Shown: piece after piece, positions 33,880 through 42,822 of the stretch
How positions within the stretch are numbered: the first letter of the stretch is position 1
How the letters are laid out: every line of letters starts with the position of its first letter
Assembly (NCBI GenBank): GCA_016744015.1
Contig: JADGFD010000008.1
Location: forward strand, 1 to 64,000
DNA length: 64,000 bases
Source of the DNA: Paracoccaceae bacterium
Lineage (GTDB): Bacteria; Pseudomonadota; Alphaproteobacteria; Rhodobacterales; Rhodobacteraceae
Direction: 5' to 3'
The notes under the pieces: model-generated
What the model was told of the DNA's origin: nothing
Seen by the model: the letters and a program-made list of their open reading frames with translations, nothing else
Database searches by the model: none
Position numbers and translations under genes: made by a program

Positions 33880-35472
33880 TTAGAATGCCAGCGCCTTGGC
33901 CTGCTTAACCTGCGGCAAGCTAGCGATGCTTTTAAGCGTAGCCGCATCAATCCGCGCATCTACCCCGACTAGCGCAATAGCTTCGCCGTCTTTTACAACG
34001 CGGCCCAAGGCAAAGGTGGCAATATTCACACCTAGCGCGCCCAGTGTCGTGCCCAAGGCCCCGATATAGCCCGGCATGTCGGCATTGGTGGTATAAAGCA
34101 TATAGGGCTGAGGCTCAGCCTCAAGCCCGATGCCTTTGATCTGGATAAAACGCGGCTTGCCATCCGAATAGATGGTGCCCGCAACCGAGCGCGTTTGTGT
34201 TTCGGAGGTAATCGTCAAACGCATATATGTGCCAAAAGCGCCCTGCTCATCCTTACGGGTTTCGCTAATCTTAATGCCGCGCTCGCGCGCCACAATTGGG
34301 GCAGACACCATGTTTACGCCTCCCTCGCCAACAAGCGGGATCATCAAGGCAGCCACAAGGCTGGCTGTAAGTGGTTTGAGGTTAAGCTCTCCTACTTTAC
34401 CCACAAACTCGATCTCGATTTCCTTAATGGGGCTTTCGGTAACCTGCCCTGCAAAGCCACCGAGCATTTCGGCAAGGCCTATCCATGGCTTGAGCACGGG
34501 GGCTTCTTCAGCAGTCACGCTTGGCGCGTTGATCGCGTTGGAAATAGCCCCGCGCATCAGGTAGTCAGACATTTGCTCCGCCACCTGAAGCGCCACGTTT
34601 TCTTGCGCTTCCGAGGTTGCAGCCCCGAGATGCGGGGTGCAAACCACGTTATCCAACCCGAAAAGCGGGTTGGTTTTTGCGGGTTCATCGGCATACACAT
34701 CAAACGCAGCGCCTTGAAGCTGGCCTGATTTCAGGGCCTCGGCCACGGCATCCTCATCAACAAGCCCCCCACGCGCGCAGTTAATCAGGTAAGCGCCTTT
34801 TTTGATCTTCGCGATCTTCTCAGCGCTTAACAGGTTGGCGGTTTTATCGGTTTTGGGCAGGTGCAGAGTTATAAAATCGGCCTTCACCAACAGATCGTCG
34901 ATATTTTCAACTTTGGTCACGCCTATCGCTTTGGCGCGCTCCTCAGAAAGAAACGGATCATACGCAACCACCTTCATTTTAAGGCCAATGGCACGGCTGG
35001 CAACCACTGAGCCGATATTGCCAGAACCGATAAGCCCCAGTGTTTTGCCAGTAATTTCAGTCCCCATAAAGCGGGATTTTTCCCACTTGCCAGCTTGGGT
35101 GCTGGCATCCGCCGCCGGAATTTGGCGGGCCACGGCAAACATCATCGCAATGGCGTGCTCAGCCGTGGTGATGGAGTTGCCAAACGGCGTGTTCATCACC
35201 ACAATCCCTTTAGCACTTGCCGCTGCGAGGTCAACGTTATCCACGCCAATACCGGCACGGCCAATGACCTTTAGGTTATCGGCTTTCTCGATCAGCTCTG
35301 CTGTGGCCTTAGAGGCCGAGCGAATGGCGAGGCCGTCATATTGGCCGATGATTTCGGCTAATTTGGCAGGGTCTTTGCCAAGATCTGGCATAAAGTCCAC
35401 CTCCACGCCGTTATCTTTAAAGATTTGAACGGCCGCGGTGCTGAGCTTGTCGGATATAAGAACTTTAGGCAT
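33880..35472 (-). CDS. serA: D-3-phosphoglycerate dehydrogenase
   Basis: First enzyme of serine synthesis, 530 residues, the long form. The NAD-binding motif is LGLIGSGNIGSVVA; the catalytic Arg, Glu and His lie in NCARGGLVDED, near PFLSEERA, and in PHLGAATSEAQ. An allosteric-substrate-binding domain and a C-terminal ACT domain (VGVDARIDAATLKSIASL) complete the long form, which is usually feedback regulated by serine. Its ATG is one base after the serC stop, and the ribosome-binding GGAGG lies within the serC end, so the two are coupled. Confidence 0.97.
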   Translation of the reverse strand: MPKVLISDKLSTAAVQIFKDNGVEVDFMPDLGKDPAKLAEIIGQYDGLAIRSASKATAELIEKADNLKVIGRAGIGVDNVDLAAASAKGIVVMNTPFGNSITTAEHAIAMMFAVARQIPAADASTQAGKWEKSRFMGTEITGKTLGLIGSGNIGSVVASRAIGLKMKVVAYDPFLSEERAKAIGVTKVENIDDLLVKADFITLHLPKTDKTANLLSAEKIAKIKKGAYLINCARGGLVDEDAVAEALKSGQLQGAAFDVYADEPAKTNPLFGLDNVVCTPHLGAATSEAQENVALQVAEQMSDYLMRGAISNAINAPSVTAEEAPVLKPWIGLAEMLGGFAGQVTESPIKEIEIEFVGKVGELNLKPLTASLVAALMIPLVGEGGVNMVSAPIVARERGIKISETRKDEQGAFGTYMRLTITSETQTRSVAGTIYSDGKPRFIQIKGIGLEAEPQPYMLYTTNADMPGYIGALGTTLGALGVNIATFALGRVVKDGEAIALVGVDARIDAATLKSIASLPQVKQAKALAF

Positions 35473-35473
35473 T

Positions 35474-36649
35474 TTATGCCTCCTTTAAATTGGTTTTGGC
35501 GGTGGCAAAGGCATAATCGAGCCATGGGGTCAGGGCTTCAACATCGGCGGTGTCGACCGTGGCCCCACACCATATCCGCAAGCCCGCAGGGGCATCGCGG
35601 TAACCGCCAATATCATAGGCAGCCTCGGCTTCGTCCAAGAGCTTAACCATGGTTTTGACAAAGGCGTTTTGCGCGTCATTATCAAGCACGGCAATGGCCG
35701 GATCAGCGATTTTCAGGCAAACCGAGGTGTTGGAGCGCGTGGCAGGATCAGCCACGAGATTCTCGGCCCAGTCAGAGGCATCGACCCATGCTTGCAGCGC
35801 CGCAAAATTGGCATCGGCGCGGGCGCGGGTGGCTTTTAGGCCACCCAAATCATCCATCCATGCCAGCGCGTCTTCGGCATCGGCCACCGCGAGCATGGAC
35901 GGCGTGTTGATCGTGGCGCCCTTAAAAATGCCCTCAATCAGTTTGCCGCCTTTGGTGAGGCGGAAGATTTTTGGTAGCGGGCGTGGCGGGGAATAGTTTT
36001 CAAGCCGTTCTACCGCGCGAGGGGAGAGCACGATAACACCGTGCGCGCCCTCTCCGCCCATGGCTTTTTGCCAGCTAAAGGTGGTGACGTCGAGCTTGGC
36101 CCACGGGAGATCTTGCGCGAACGCCGCCGAGGTGGCGTCGCAAATGGTCAGGCCTTCGCGGTCATCCGCGATCCAATCACCATTGGGCACACGGGCACCG
36201 GAGGTGGTGCCGTTCCATGTGAATACAATGTCGGCATTTTGGCGAACCTTTGAAAGGTCTGGCAGCGCACCGTAGTCAGCGCTCAGCTTATTCACATCAT
36301 CCAGCTTAAGCTGGTTGGCAATATCGCCGGCCCAGCCTGCACCAAAGCTTTCCCATGCCAGCACATCCACCGGCCGCGCACCAAGCAGCGACCAGAGCGC
36401 CATTTCCACGGCCCCCGTATCAGACGCCGGCACAATGCCAACGCGATAATCAGACGGGATCTCAAGGATCTCACCCATTTTATCAATCACGCCCTTTAGC
36501 TGCGCCTTGGGGGCAACAGCACGGTGTGAGCGCCCCAGAAAGGCGCGCTTGGCAACAGCTTCAAAGCTATAGCCGGGGCGTTTTGGGCATGGACCAGATG
36601 AGAATTCGGGGCGCGCAGGCTTAACCTGCGGCATTAAAGGGAGGCTCAT
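35474..36649 (-). CDS. serC: Phosphoserine aminotransferase
   Basis: Second enzyme of the serine pathway (also used for vitamin B6), 391 residues. The PLP Lys lies in [27 protein letters not shown], and [16 protein letters not shown] at the start and [22 protein letters not shown] at the end identify the alphaproteobacterial form. AGGAG lies seven bases before the ATG but is inside a hairpin arm of the leader, so translation is likely controlled. Operon serC-serA. Confidence 0.96.
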   Translation of the reverse strand: MSLPLMPQVKPARPEFSSGPCPKRPGYSFEAVAKRAFLGRSHRAVAPKAQLKGVIDKMGEILEIPSDYRVGIVPASDTGAVEMALWSLLGARPVDVLAWESFGAGWAGDIANQLKLDDVNKLSADYGALPDLSKVRQNADIVFTWNGTTSGARVPNGDWIADDREGLTICDATSAAFAQDLPWAKLDVTTFSWQKAMGGEGAHGVIVLSPRAVERLENYSPPRPLPKIFRLTKGGKLIEGIFKGATINTPSMLAVADAEDALAWMDDLGGLKATRARADANFAALQAWVDASDWAENLVADPATRSNTSVCLKIADPAIAVLDNDAQNAFVKTMVKLLDEAEAAYDIGGYRDAPAGLRIWCGATVDTADVEALTPWLDYAFATAKTNLKEA

Positions 36650-36650
36650 A

Positions 36651-36691
36651 GATGGCTCCTACATCAGCGCGATATTTTTGAGCCTGCCATC
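36651..36691 (-). promoter_or_regulatory. Putative serC leader hairpin covering the ribosome-binding site
   Basis: In the leader RNA, GATGGC and GCCATC (plus-strand 36686-36691 and 36651-36656) can pair, with a competing GGCTC/GAGCC stem inside. The arm next to the start contains the AGGAG of serC. A conserved serC leader motif has been reported in alphaproteobacteria; position and shape fit, but identity is not proved. Confidence 0.42.
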
Positions 36692-36850
36692 GCTCGCGCT
36701 TATTCCGACAACCTGCCCACGGGGGGGATACCGCAATGCAGCATGGCAGATCAAGGGATAAAGTGTCGCGTTCTGACAGGTTTGTGTCGTTTTTAGTTTC
36801 CGATGGGAAACTTGAGCCGTGATTTGAGGAAGCTCTACCAAATTTAGGAA

Positions 36851-36878
36851 TTGACACATAAAGGCGTGTGCTTACACT
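36851..36878 (+). promoter_or_regulatory. Candidate promoter for the 36909 gene
   Basis: TTGACA (36851-36856), 16 bases, TACACT (36873-36878), ending about 30 bases before the ATG. Confidence 0.45.
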
Positions 36879-36908
36879 TTGGCTCAAGTTCTGCGGGAAA
36901 AATGAGCG

Positions 36909-37505
36909 ATGATTAGGGTTTTGTTTTCAGTATTTCTTTTTTGTGTTCCCTCAATAGCGTTAAGCTGTATGCCACCGTTTAACCCTGATTTAGCATACTT
37001 CATCTCTAGTTTTCAGTCGAGAGATGAACCTTATCAGATTGTTTATGGGCGGTTCGTCTCAATTAGTAAAATCGAGATTGAAGATGTAACAGAGGATTAC
37101 AGGTCCGAGTTTACGGCTTCAAATTATATTGCCAAAAAATTGACGGCATCCGCAGTATTCGAACTTATTGACCCAATTCCTCGCAGGCATCGAAATGGGC
37201 GAATTGACGTTGATATTTGGAAAATATGGGATAACGGTACTACGTCTTGCAATTTTGGAGACCGTCGAAATGATGCATACTTAGATGTTTCTTTCAATAC
37301 GCTATTGGATCGCGACAATGAAGTTCTAGGATTTGCAATTGGTTCGGACGGAGCGCTATCGTATGGGCTTCCGCTGTTTTCCACCCATTTTGGCGAACCA
37401 TTTACCCCCGCCCAACGAAGAGCCTTGGGGCGCTGTATTTTTAATGGCGCGTGTGAACCGCAGCATTTGTATAGTCTACGCAATTTGGAGCCGGTTTCAC
37501 GTTGA
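36909..37505 (+). CDS. Exported protein, unrecognised, AT-rich
   Basis: A 198-residue protein with a signal peptide (MIRVLFSVFLFCVPSIALS before CMPPFN; the Cys suggests either a lipoprotein or a first disulfide partner). The mature part has four more Cys (SCNFG, RCIFNGAC) and mixed charged and aromatic segments. I know no family. The gene is markedly richer in A and T than its neighbours and uses codons such as AAA, GAT, TTT freely, pointing to recent acquisition. It has its own promoter-like sequence. Confidence 0.62.
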   Translation: MIRVLFSVFLFCVPSIALSCMPPFNPDLAYFISSFQSRDEPYQIVYGRFVSISKIEIEDVTEDYRSEFTASNYIAKKLTASAVFELIDPIPRRHRNGRIDVDIWKIWDNGTTSCNFGDRRNDAYLDVSFNTLLDRDNEVLGFAIGSDGALSYGLPLFSTHFGEPFTPAQRRALGRCIFNGACEPQHLYSLRNLEPVSR

Positions 37506-37604
37506 ATTTTCATGCCGTTTTGTGATCCCCCCCCTCACGATTCATGGTTTCCCTTTCCCCACCGCCTAGGCTAGCGTCGCGCGAACCTCACTAAAGGAAT
37601 CACC

Positions 37605-38495
37605 ATGCCTTCTCGCCCCGGCCTTTTACAATGGAGCCTCCTTCTCGCCCTTGGCATGATCTGGGGTGCATCTTTTTTGGGCGTTGAAAAAGCGCTGGAG
37701 AGCTTTGCCCCTATTACCATTGCTGCGCTGCGCATTGCCTTGGCCGCCGTGATCCTGACAGGCGCAAGCTTTGCCATGGGCATCGGCCTGCCAAAAGACC
37801 GCCGCACATGGGTTTTTGCCTTTGGCATGGGGCTGTTTTCTAACGCAATTCCGTTTACACTGCTAAGCTGGGGGCAACAGCATGTCACCTCGGGCTATGC
37901 GGGCATAACCATGGCGGTGGTGCCGCTTTTGGTGCTACCGCTCTCGCATTTCCTGATCCCGGGAATGCGTTTGACGCCAACCAAAACACTGGGATTCGGC
38001 ATCGGGTTTATCGGGGTTGTGGTGCTGATCGGCCCTGCGCGGATCCTGCAATCTGGCGGCGGCGATATTGAAAACATCGCCCGCATTGCCTGTGTGGTAG
38101 CCAGCATGTGCTATGCTGTTGGCACCATTATCACACGGCTAGCCCCTCAAGGGGAGGCCATGGCCTTTTCAGCGGCGGCGCTGATTATGGGGTCACTGGT
38201 GGCACTACCGATAGCGCTGGCCGTGGAAGGCCTGCCATCGGCCCCCACCCTGCCCGCCCTGGCTGGCATGCTCTACCTCGGGGTTTTCCCAACCGCGCTG
38301 GCCACGATCATGCTGGTGTTTGTGGTTAAAACCGCAGGCCCACCGTTCCTCTCGCTGGTAAATTACCAAGTGCCGATTTGGGCTGTAATTATTGGCATGG
38401 TAGTTCTGAAAGAAGAGTTGCCAAGCAGCTTTATCTGGGCGCTGGGGCTGATTTTGCTGGGCATGGCAGTGGCGCAGTTTAGACGGCGATTGTAG
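37605..38495 (+). CDS. EamA/DMT-superfamily transporter
   Basis: A 296-residue exporter with ten hydrophobic helices in two EamA repeats: MIWGASFLGVEKALESFAPITIAALRI in the first and VASMCYAVGTIITRL in the second. AAGGAATCACC precedes the ATG. The substrate (amino acids, metabolites) cannot be deduced. It is convergent with murD. Confidence 0.92.
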   Translation: MPSRPGLLQWSLLLALGMIWGASFLGVEKALESFAPITIAALRIALAAVILTGASFAMGIGLPKDRRTWVFAFGMGLFSNAIPFTLLSWGQQHVTSGYAGITMAVVPLLVLPLSHFLIPGMRLTPTKTLGFGIGFIGVVVLIGPARILQSGGGDIENIARIACVVASMCYAVGTIITRLAPQGEAMAFSAAALIMGSLVALPIALAVEGLPSAPTLPALAGMLYLGVFPTALATIMLVFVVKTAGPPFLSLVNYQVPIWAVIIGMVVLKEELPSSFIWALGLILLGMAVAQFRRRL

Positions 38496-38520
38496 GATTG
38501 GGTTTTACCCCACCCTACAA
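38490..38520. terminator. Imperfect hairpin between convergent genes
   Basis: TTGTAGG and CCTACAA frame a mostly paired stem with a TTTTA loop just after the DMT gene stop and just before the murD stop. It could end transcription from both sides. Confidence 0.5.
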
Positions 38521-38521
38521 T

Positions 38522-39895
38522 TTATCCAACCAAGGCCTCAAATACCTCACCGCGCTCTTCAAAGCTCTCGAACTGGTCAAAGCTAGCGCAGGCGGGGGCG
38601 AGGAGGATGGTATCTCCATGCTCAGCGTCGCGCTTGGCCGCGTTAACGGCGGCTTCGAGCGTGCCGGATATTTCGTTCGGCGTGCTCCCAAGCTGGTTGG
38701 CAAAATCCTCGGCGGCTTCGCCTATAAGGTAAGCCTTTTTAACGGAGCTAAAATCCAGCCCCTCTATGCCGCCAGCCTTGGCCTGCCCGCCAGCTATCCA
38801 GAGGATATTTTCAAAGGCCAGCAGGGCTTTGCCCGCCGAATCTGCGTTTGTGGCTTTGGAATTATTGATGAATTTTATACCCCCGGCCTCGCCCACCTGC
38901 TGGCAACGATGCCGCAAGCCGCCATAGCTCACCATGGCAGCCTCTATCACCTTCGGCGCCAGCCCAAGGTGGCGGCAGGCGGCATAGGCTGCGCAGGCAT
39001 TTTGCTGGTTATGCGCGCCCGGGAGGCCCTCCATTTGGCGCATATCAATGCTGGCCATTTGCCGCCCCTTGCGCCACTCCACCAAAAAGCCTTTACGCAT
39101 ATAAATGCTCCAGTCAGCGCCCTTAAGCTGGCGGGTGGTGCTAATTTCGATCACGTTGTCGCCTTCACGAACAACATTGCTGAGGAAACGGCCCTCTGGC
39201 TCATCAACGCCAATTATCGCCCGTTCTGGCAGGCCTTGGGTAAATAGCCGCTTTTTGGCGGCAAAATAGCCACCCACCCCGCCGTGGCGGTCAAGGTGAT
39301 CCGGTGAAAGATTGAGAAAGATGGCTACATCGGGTTGCAGGGTGCGGGCGAGATCAGTTTGATAAGAAGAAAGCTCGATAACGGCAACCTCACCATCGGC
39401 AGCTTGATCAAGGCTAAGCACGGCTTTGCCGATATTCCCTCCCAGCTGGCTGGGGCGCTGAGCGTGCTGTAATATATGGTGAAGCAAGGCCGAGGTGGTG
39501 GATTTTCCGTTGGAACCGGTAATACACACCACCTTTGGGTAGCGGTCAAAACTGCCCCATTCATCGCTGGCGAAGGACTGGAAAAACAGGCCGATATCGT
39601 TATCCACTGGCACGCCCGCTTCCCACGCCGCCTGAATGGCTTTATGAGCCTTGGGATAGAGGTGTGGAATGCCGGGGGAGGTGACGAGAAGATCAAGCGC
39701 CGCCGCCTCACGCGGACGGGAAACATCCTCCACGGCATAGCCCTCGACCTCAGCCAAGGCGCGCGAAGCGGGGCTGTCATCCCAGCAGATCGGCGTTGCC
39801 CCGCCCGCTTGCAGCGCCGCCGCTGTGGCCAACCCCGTGCGCCCAAGGCCAAGCACGCCCACGCGCTTGCCGGAATAACCTTTGACAGGGATCAT
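38522..39895 (-). CDS. murD: UDP-N-acetylmuramoylalanine-D-glutamate ligase
   Basis: Adds D-Glu to the peptidoglycan precursor. In 457 residues the Rossmann start [13 protein letters not shown], the ATP site [31 protein letters not shown] and the C-terminal [17 protein letters not shown] are all present. GAGGT lies six bases before the ATG. In most relatives murD directly follows mraY and is followed by ftsW-murG-murC; here a 458-base repeat-rich gap precedes it and a convergent transporter follows it. Confidence 0.97.
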   Translation of the reverse strand: MIPVKGYSGKRVGVLGLGRTGLATAAALQAGGATPICWDDSPASRALAEVEGYAVEDVSRPREAAALDLLVTSPGIPHLYPKAHKAIQAAWEAGVPVDNDIGLFFQSFASDEWGSFDRYPKVVCITGSNGKSTTSALLHHILQHAQRPSQLGGNIGKAVLSLDQAADGEVAVIELSSYQTDLARTLQPDVAIFLNLSPDHLDRHGGVGGYFAAKKRLFTQGLPERAIIGVDEPEGRFLSNVVREGDNVIEISTTRQLKGADWSIYMRKGFLVEWRKGRQMASIDMRQMEGLPGAHNQQNACAAYAACRHLGLAPKVIEAAMVSYGGLRHRCQQVGEAGGIKFINNSKATNADSAGKALLAFENILWIAGGQAKAGGIEGLDFSSVKKAYLIGEAAEDFANQLGSTPNEISGTLEAAVNAAKRDAEHGDTILLAPACASFDQFESFEERGEVFEALVG

Positions 39896-40015
39896 ACATG
39901 CACCTCAGTAATGGGTGGCGGGAATGCCGCCATGGGCAAATCAATACCTCAACTCGCAAGGCATTGGAAGCGGCTAGCATCGAGTAAAACCGTTTTCGAC
40001 GCTACGCGCCAAACC

Positions 40016-40320
40016 GCGCCTCGCTACGCTCGGTGGCGGCGCGTCGAGAACTGTGCAGGCTAGAAGGTTCTGCCCGCGCCGCGTTGCAAGATCAGCGCTT
40101 GTGGCACAGCGGTTATTCGACTTTCTTGTTTGAAATAGCGCTTGCCTTCTTTCGTTACCTTGCGGCCCGACCCAGCTTAGCCTCGCACAAGCGCTTACGC
40201 CCCAGCGCGGCGCGAGTGCGATCTTGCCACTTGTGCAAACCTATGCGCGCCGCCACCGAGCGTAGCGAGGCCACGCCCAACGGGAGGGTTCGTTTTGCGT
40301 AGCAAAACGGGACCGACGGG
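40016..40320. repeat. REP-like element pair, family 1, copies G1 (reverse) and G2 (forward), in the mraY-murD gap
   Basis: G1 has arms at 40036-40043 and 40075-40082, G2 at 40204-40214 and 40246-40253. The outer sequences 40018-40043 and 40246-40271 are a perfect 26-bp inverted repeat that includes the GCCTCGCTACGCTCGG motif. A CGTTTTGC-GTA-GCAAAACG hairpin follows at 40291-40309. I see no gene in the whole gap 39896-40353. Confidence 0.78.
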
Positions 40321-40353
40321 CGGGAGAGCGCTGGGACTTTGACAGAGACAATG

Positions 40354-41436
40354 TTACCGCAGCTTCAGCGTCGCCAACCCTATCAAGGCCAGGATTAACG
40401 AAATAATCCAAAACCGGATCACGATCTGGCTTTCACCCCATCCTAGCTTTTCAAAATGGTGGTGTATCGGCGCCATCAGGAATATCCGCTTACCGGTTTT
40501 CTTATAATAGAGCACCTGAATCACGACGCTCAGCAACTCTACAACAAACAGCCCGCCGATGATAGAAAGCACAATCTCGTGCTTGGTGGCGACCGCAATG
40601 GCCCCGAGCGCGCCGCCCAAGGCTAAAGAGCCAGTATCACCCATAAACACCGCTGCGGGCGGAGCATTATACCAAAGAAAGCCAAGACCACCGCCAATGA
40701 GTGCCGCCACAAATACCGTGAGTTCACCTGTGCCGGCCACGTAATGCAAGCCCAGATATTCGGTGAAGTCTGTCCGGCCCACAAGGTAGGCGATAATGCC
40801 AAAAGAGCCGGCGGCGATCATAACGGGCATGACGGCGAGGCCGTCAAGGCCGTCGGTAAAATTCACCGCATTGGCGGAGCCAACGATCACGATCATCACG
40901 AAGGGCACAAAGAAATAGCTAAGGTTTAGGAGCGAGTCTTTAAAGATCGGAAAGGCCAGCTGCCCCGAAAGCTCGGGAGATTGCATCCACATCACCCACA
41001 CGCCCGCAATAGCAGCCACAACAAAGCCAAGCCCAAGGCGGATTTTGCCTGACACGCCTTTGTGGTTTTGCTTGGCCACTTTCAGGTAGTCATCCCAAAA
41101 GCCAATCAGGCCAAAGCTATAGGTCACAAATAGCACCAGCCATACATAGCCATTATCCAGCCGCGCCCAAAGCAGCGTAGATACGAGAATAGCGCCAAGA
41201 ATAAGCACACCGCCCATGGTGGGGGTGCCTGCCTTTTCCAGAATGTGGCTTTGCGGGCCATCGTCCCGAATGGGCTGGCCTTTGCCTTGCTTGCTGCGCA
41301 AGAGGTTGATCAACGGACGGCCAAACATAAAGCCAAAAATCAGCGCAGTAAAAAACGCCCCACCAGAGCGAAAGGTGATATACTGGAACAGGTTCAAGAA
41401 TCCGGCATCAAACCACTCCGGCAGCATATAAAACAT
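40354..41436 (-). CDS. mraY: Phospho-N-acetylmuramoyl-pentapeptide transferase
   Basis: Membrane enzyme that forms lipid I. Ten helices over 360 residues, with the catalytic aspartates in [18 protein letters not shown] and [12 protein letters not shown] and the His-rich [11 protein letters not shown] loop. The ATG follows the TAG of murF without a gap; GAGGGG inside the murF end serves as its ribosome-binding site. Confidence 0.98.
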   Translation of the reverse strand: MFYMLPEWFDAGFLNLFQYITFRSGGAFFTALIFGFMFGRPLINLLRSKQGKGQPIRDDGPQSHILEKAGTPTMGGVLILGAILVSTLLWARLDNGYVWLVLFVTYSFGLIGFWDDYLKVAKQNHKGVSGKIRLGLGFVVAAIAGVWVMWMQSPELSGQLAFPIFKDSLLNLSYFFVPFVMIVIVGSANAVNFTDGLDGLAVMPVMIAAGSFGIIAYLVGRTDFTEYLGLHYVAGTGELTVFVAALIGGGLGFLWYNAPPAAVFMGDTGSLALGGALGAIAVATKHEIVLSIIGGLFVVELLSVVIQVLYYKKTGKRIFLMAPIHHHFEKLGWGESQIVIRFWIISLILALIGLATLKLR

Positions 41437-42822
41437 CTAAAATTTCCCCTCAGGATTTTGCTGGCTCTCCGCATCGCCTAGTTTCTTCAGCGCGTCAATG
41501 ATTTTCGCCATATCCATGCCGAGCGAGCCTTTGACCATGACCACATCCCCTGCCCTGATTTGGCGGCCAATTTGGCCGCCAAGGGCTTGGGACCTGTCTT
41601 CTGTGAGGCCACGGTTTTCAAATGGCACATTGGCCATTAGCGGGCCAACAGTGTGGGTGATGTCGATACCTTCAATCGCAGCCAGTGAATCGTGTAGCGA
41701 AGGCGCGGTTTCGCCCAGTTCTAGCATATCGCCCAAAATCGCCACTTTACGGCCTTTTTGCTGCGCTAGGGTTTCCAGCGCGGCACGGGTGCTGGCAGGG
41801 TTGGCGTTATAGCTTTCATTGATGAGAATGAAGTGACCGTCCATCCCCTTAGGGCCGAGCGGAATTTCTTGCCGCGCGCCTCGGCCTTCGGGGGGATGCC
41901 AACTGGCCAGCGCCAGCGTGGCACGCCCAAGATCGGCGTTCAGCGCGTGAAGCCCTGCCAGCACGCCCACCGCATTTTGCGCCAAATGCGCACCTTCCCC
42001 GCCGAGCTTAAACATTATTTCGCCCATGGGAGACGCCGCGCGCACCACGGTTGCGCCATTGCCGACGTCGCAAGACAGGAGGCGGAAATCGCACCCACGG
42101 GCCAGACCAAAACGCAAGGTATGGGCAGGGGCGGCTTTGGCCAGAATAGCGGCGGTATTGATGTCAGCATTGATGATGGCAATGCCATCCGGCTCCAAAC
42201 CCTTAAATATTTCGGCCTTTTCGGCGGCGATTTCTTCAACACTCGAAAAAGCCGCGAGGTGCACAGGTGCCACGGTGGTAATAAGCGCCACATGCGGGCG
42301 GGCCATGCGGGCGAGGGGCGCGATTTCACCGGGGTGATTCATGCCTATTTCGATCACGGCTATATCGGTATCACTGGGCATTCTCGCCAGCGTAAGCGGC
42401 ACACCCTCATGATTATTATAGCTTTTTTCGGCCACATGAATATTGCCCTGCCCTGCAAGCGCCACCCGAAGCATCTCTTTTGAGCCGGTTTTGCCCACCG
42501 AGCCCGTAATGGCTATCACACGTGCCTTGGTGCGGGCGCGGGCGGCTATGCCGAGCGCCTCAAGGCCTTTTAGCACATCCGGCACCAGCAATAGGGGCGC
42601 GTTTTCCAAGCCTTCGGGGATGCGGGATACCAGCGCGGCGGCCGCACCTTTTTCAAGCGCTTGGAGGACAAAATCATGGCCGTCGCGGCTGGCACTTAGG
42701 GCCACAAAAAGGTCACCTTTTTCAAGGGTGCGGGTATCAATCGACACGCCCTGCGCCTGCCAATCGGTGGCCGAGCTTCCGCCTGTTGCGGCCACGGCTT
42801 CATCACGGGTCCACAGGTTCAT
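41437..42822 (-). CDS. murF: UDP-N-acetylmuramoyl-tripeptide-D-alanyl-D-alanine ligase
   Basis: Completes the pentapeptide. 461 residues with the ATP site AITGSVGKTGSKEML (Lys in GKT), the carbamylated-Lys region EIGMNHPGEIAPL, and INESYNANPASTRAAL. Overlaps murE by four bases and abuts mraY. Confidence 0.97.
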   Translation of the reverse strand: MNLWTRDEAVAATGGSSATDWQAQGVSIDTRTLEKGDLFVALSASRDGHDFVLQALEKGAAAALVSRIPEGLENAPLLLVPDVLKGLEALGIAARARTKARVIAITGSVGKTGSKEMLRVALAGQGNIHVAEKSYNNHEGVPLTLARMPSDTDIAVIEIGMNHPGEIAPLARMARPHVALITTVAPVHLAAFSSVEEIAAEKAEIFKGLEPDGIAIINADINTAAILAKAAPAHTLRFGLARGCDFRLLSCDVGNGATVVRAASPMGEIMFKLGGEGAHLAQNAVGVLAGLHALNADLGRATLALASWHPPEGRGARQEIPLGPKGMDGHFILINESYNANPASTRAALETLAQQKGRKVAILGDMLELGETAPSLHDSLAAIEGIDITHTVGPLMANVPFENRGLTEDRSQALGGQIGRQIRAGDVVMVKGSLGMDMAKIIDALKKLGDAESQQNPEGKF

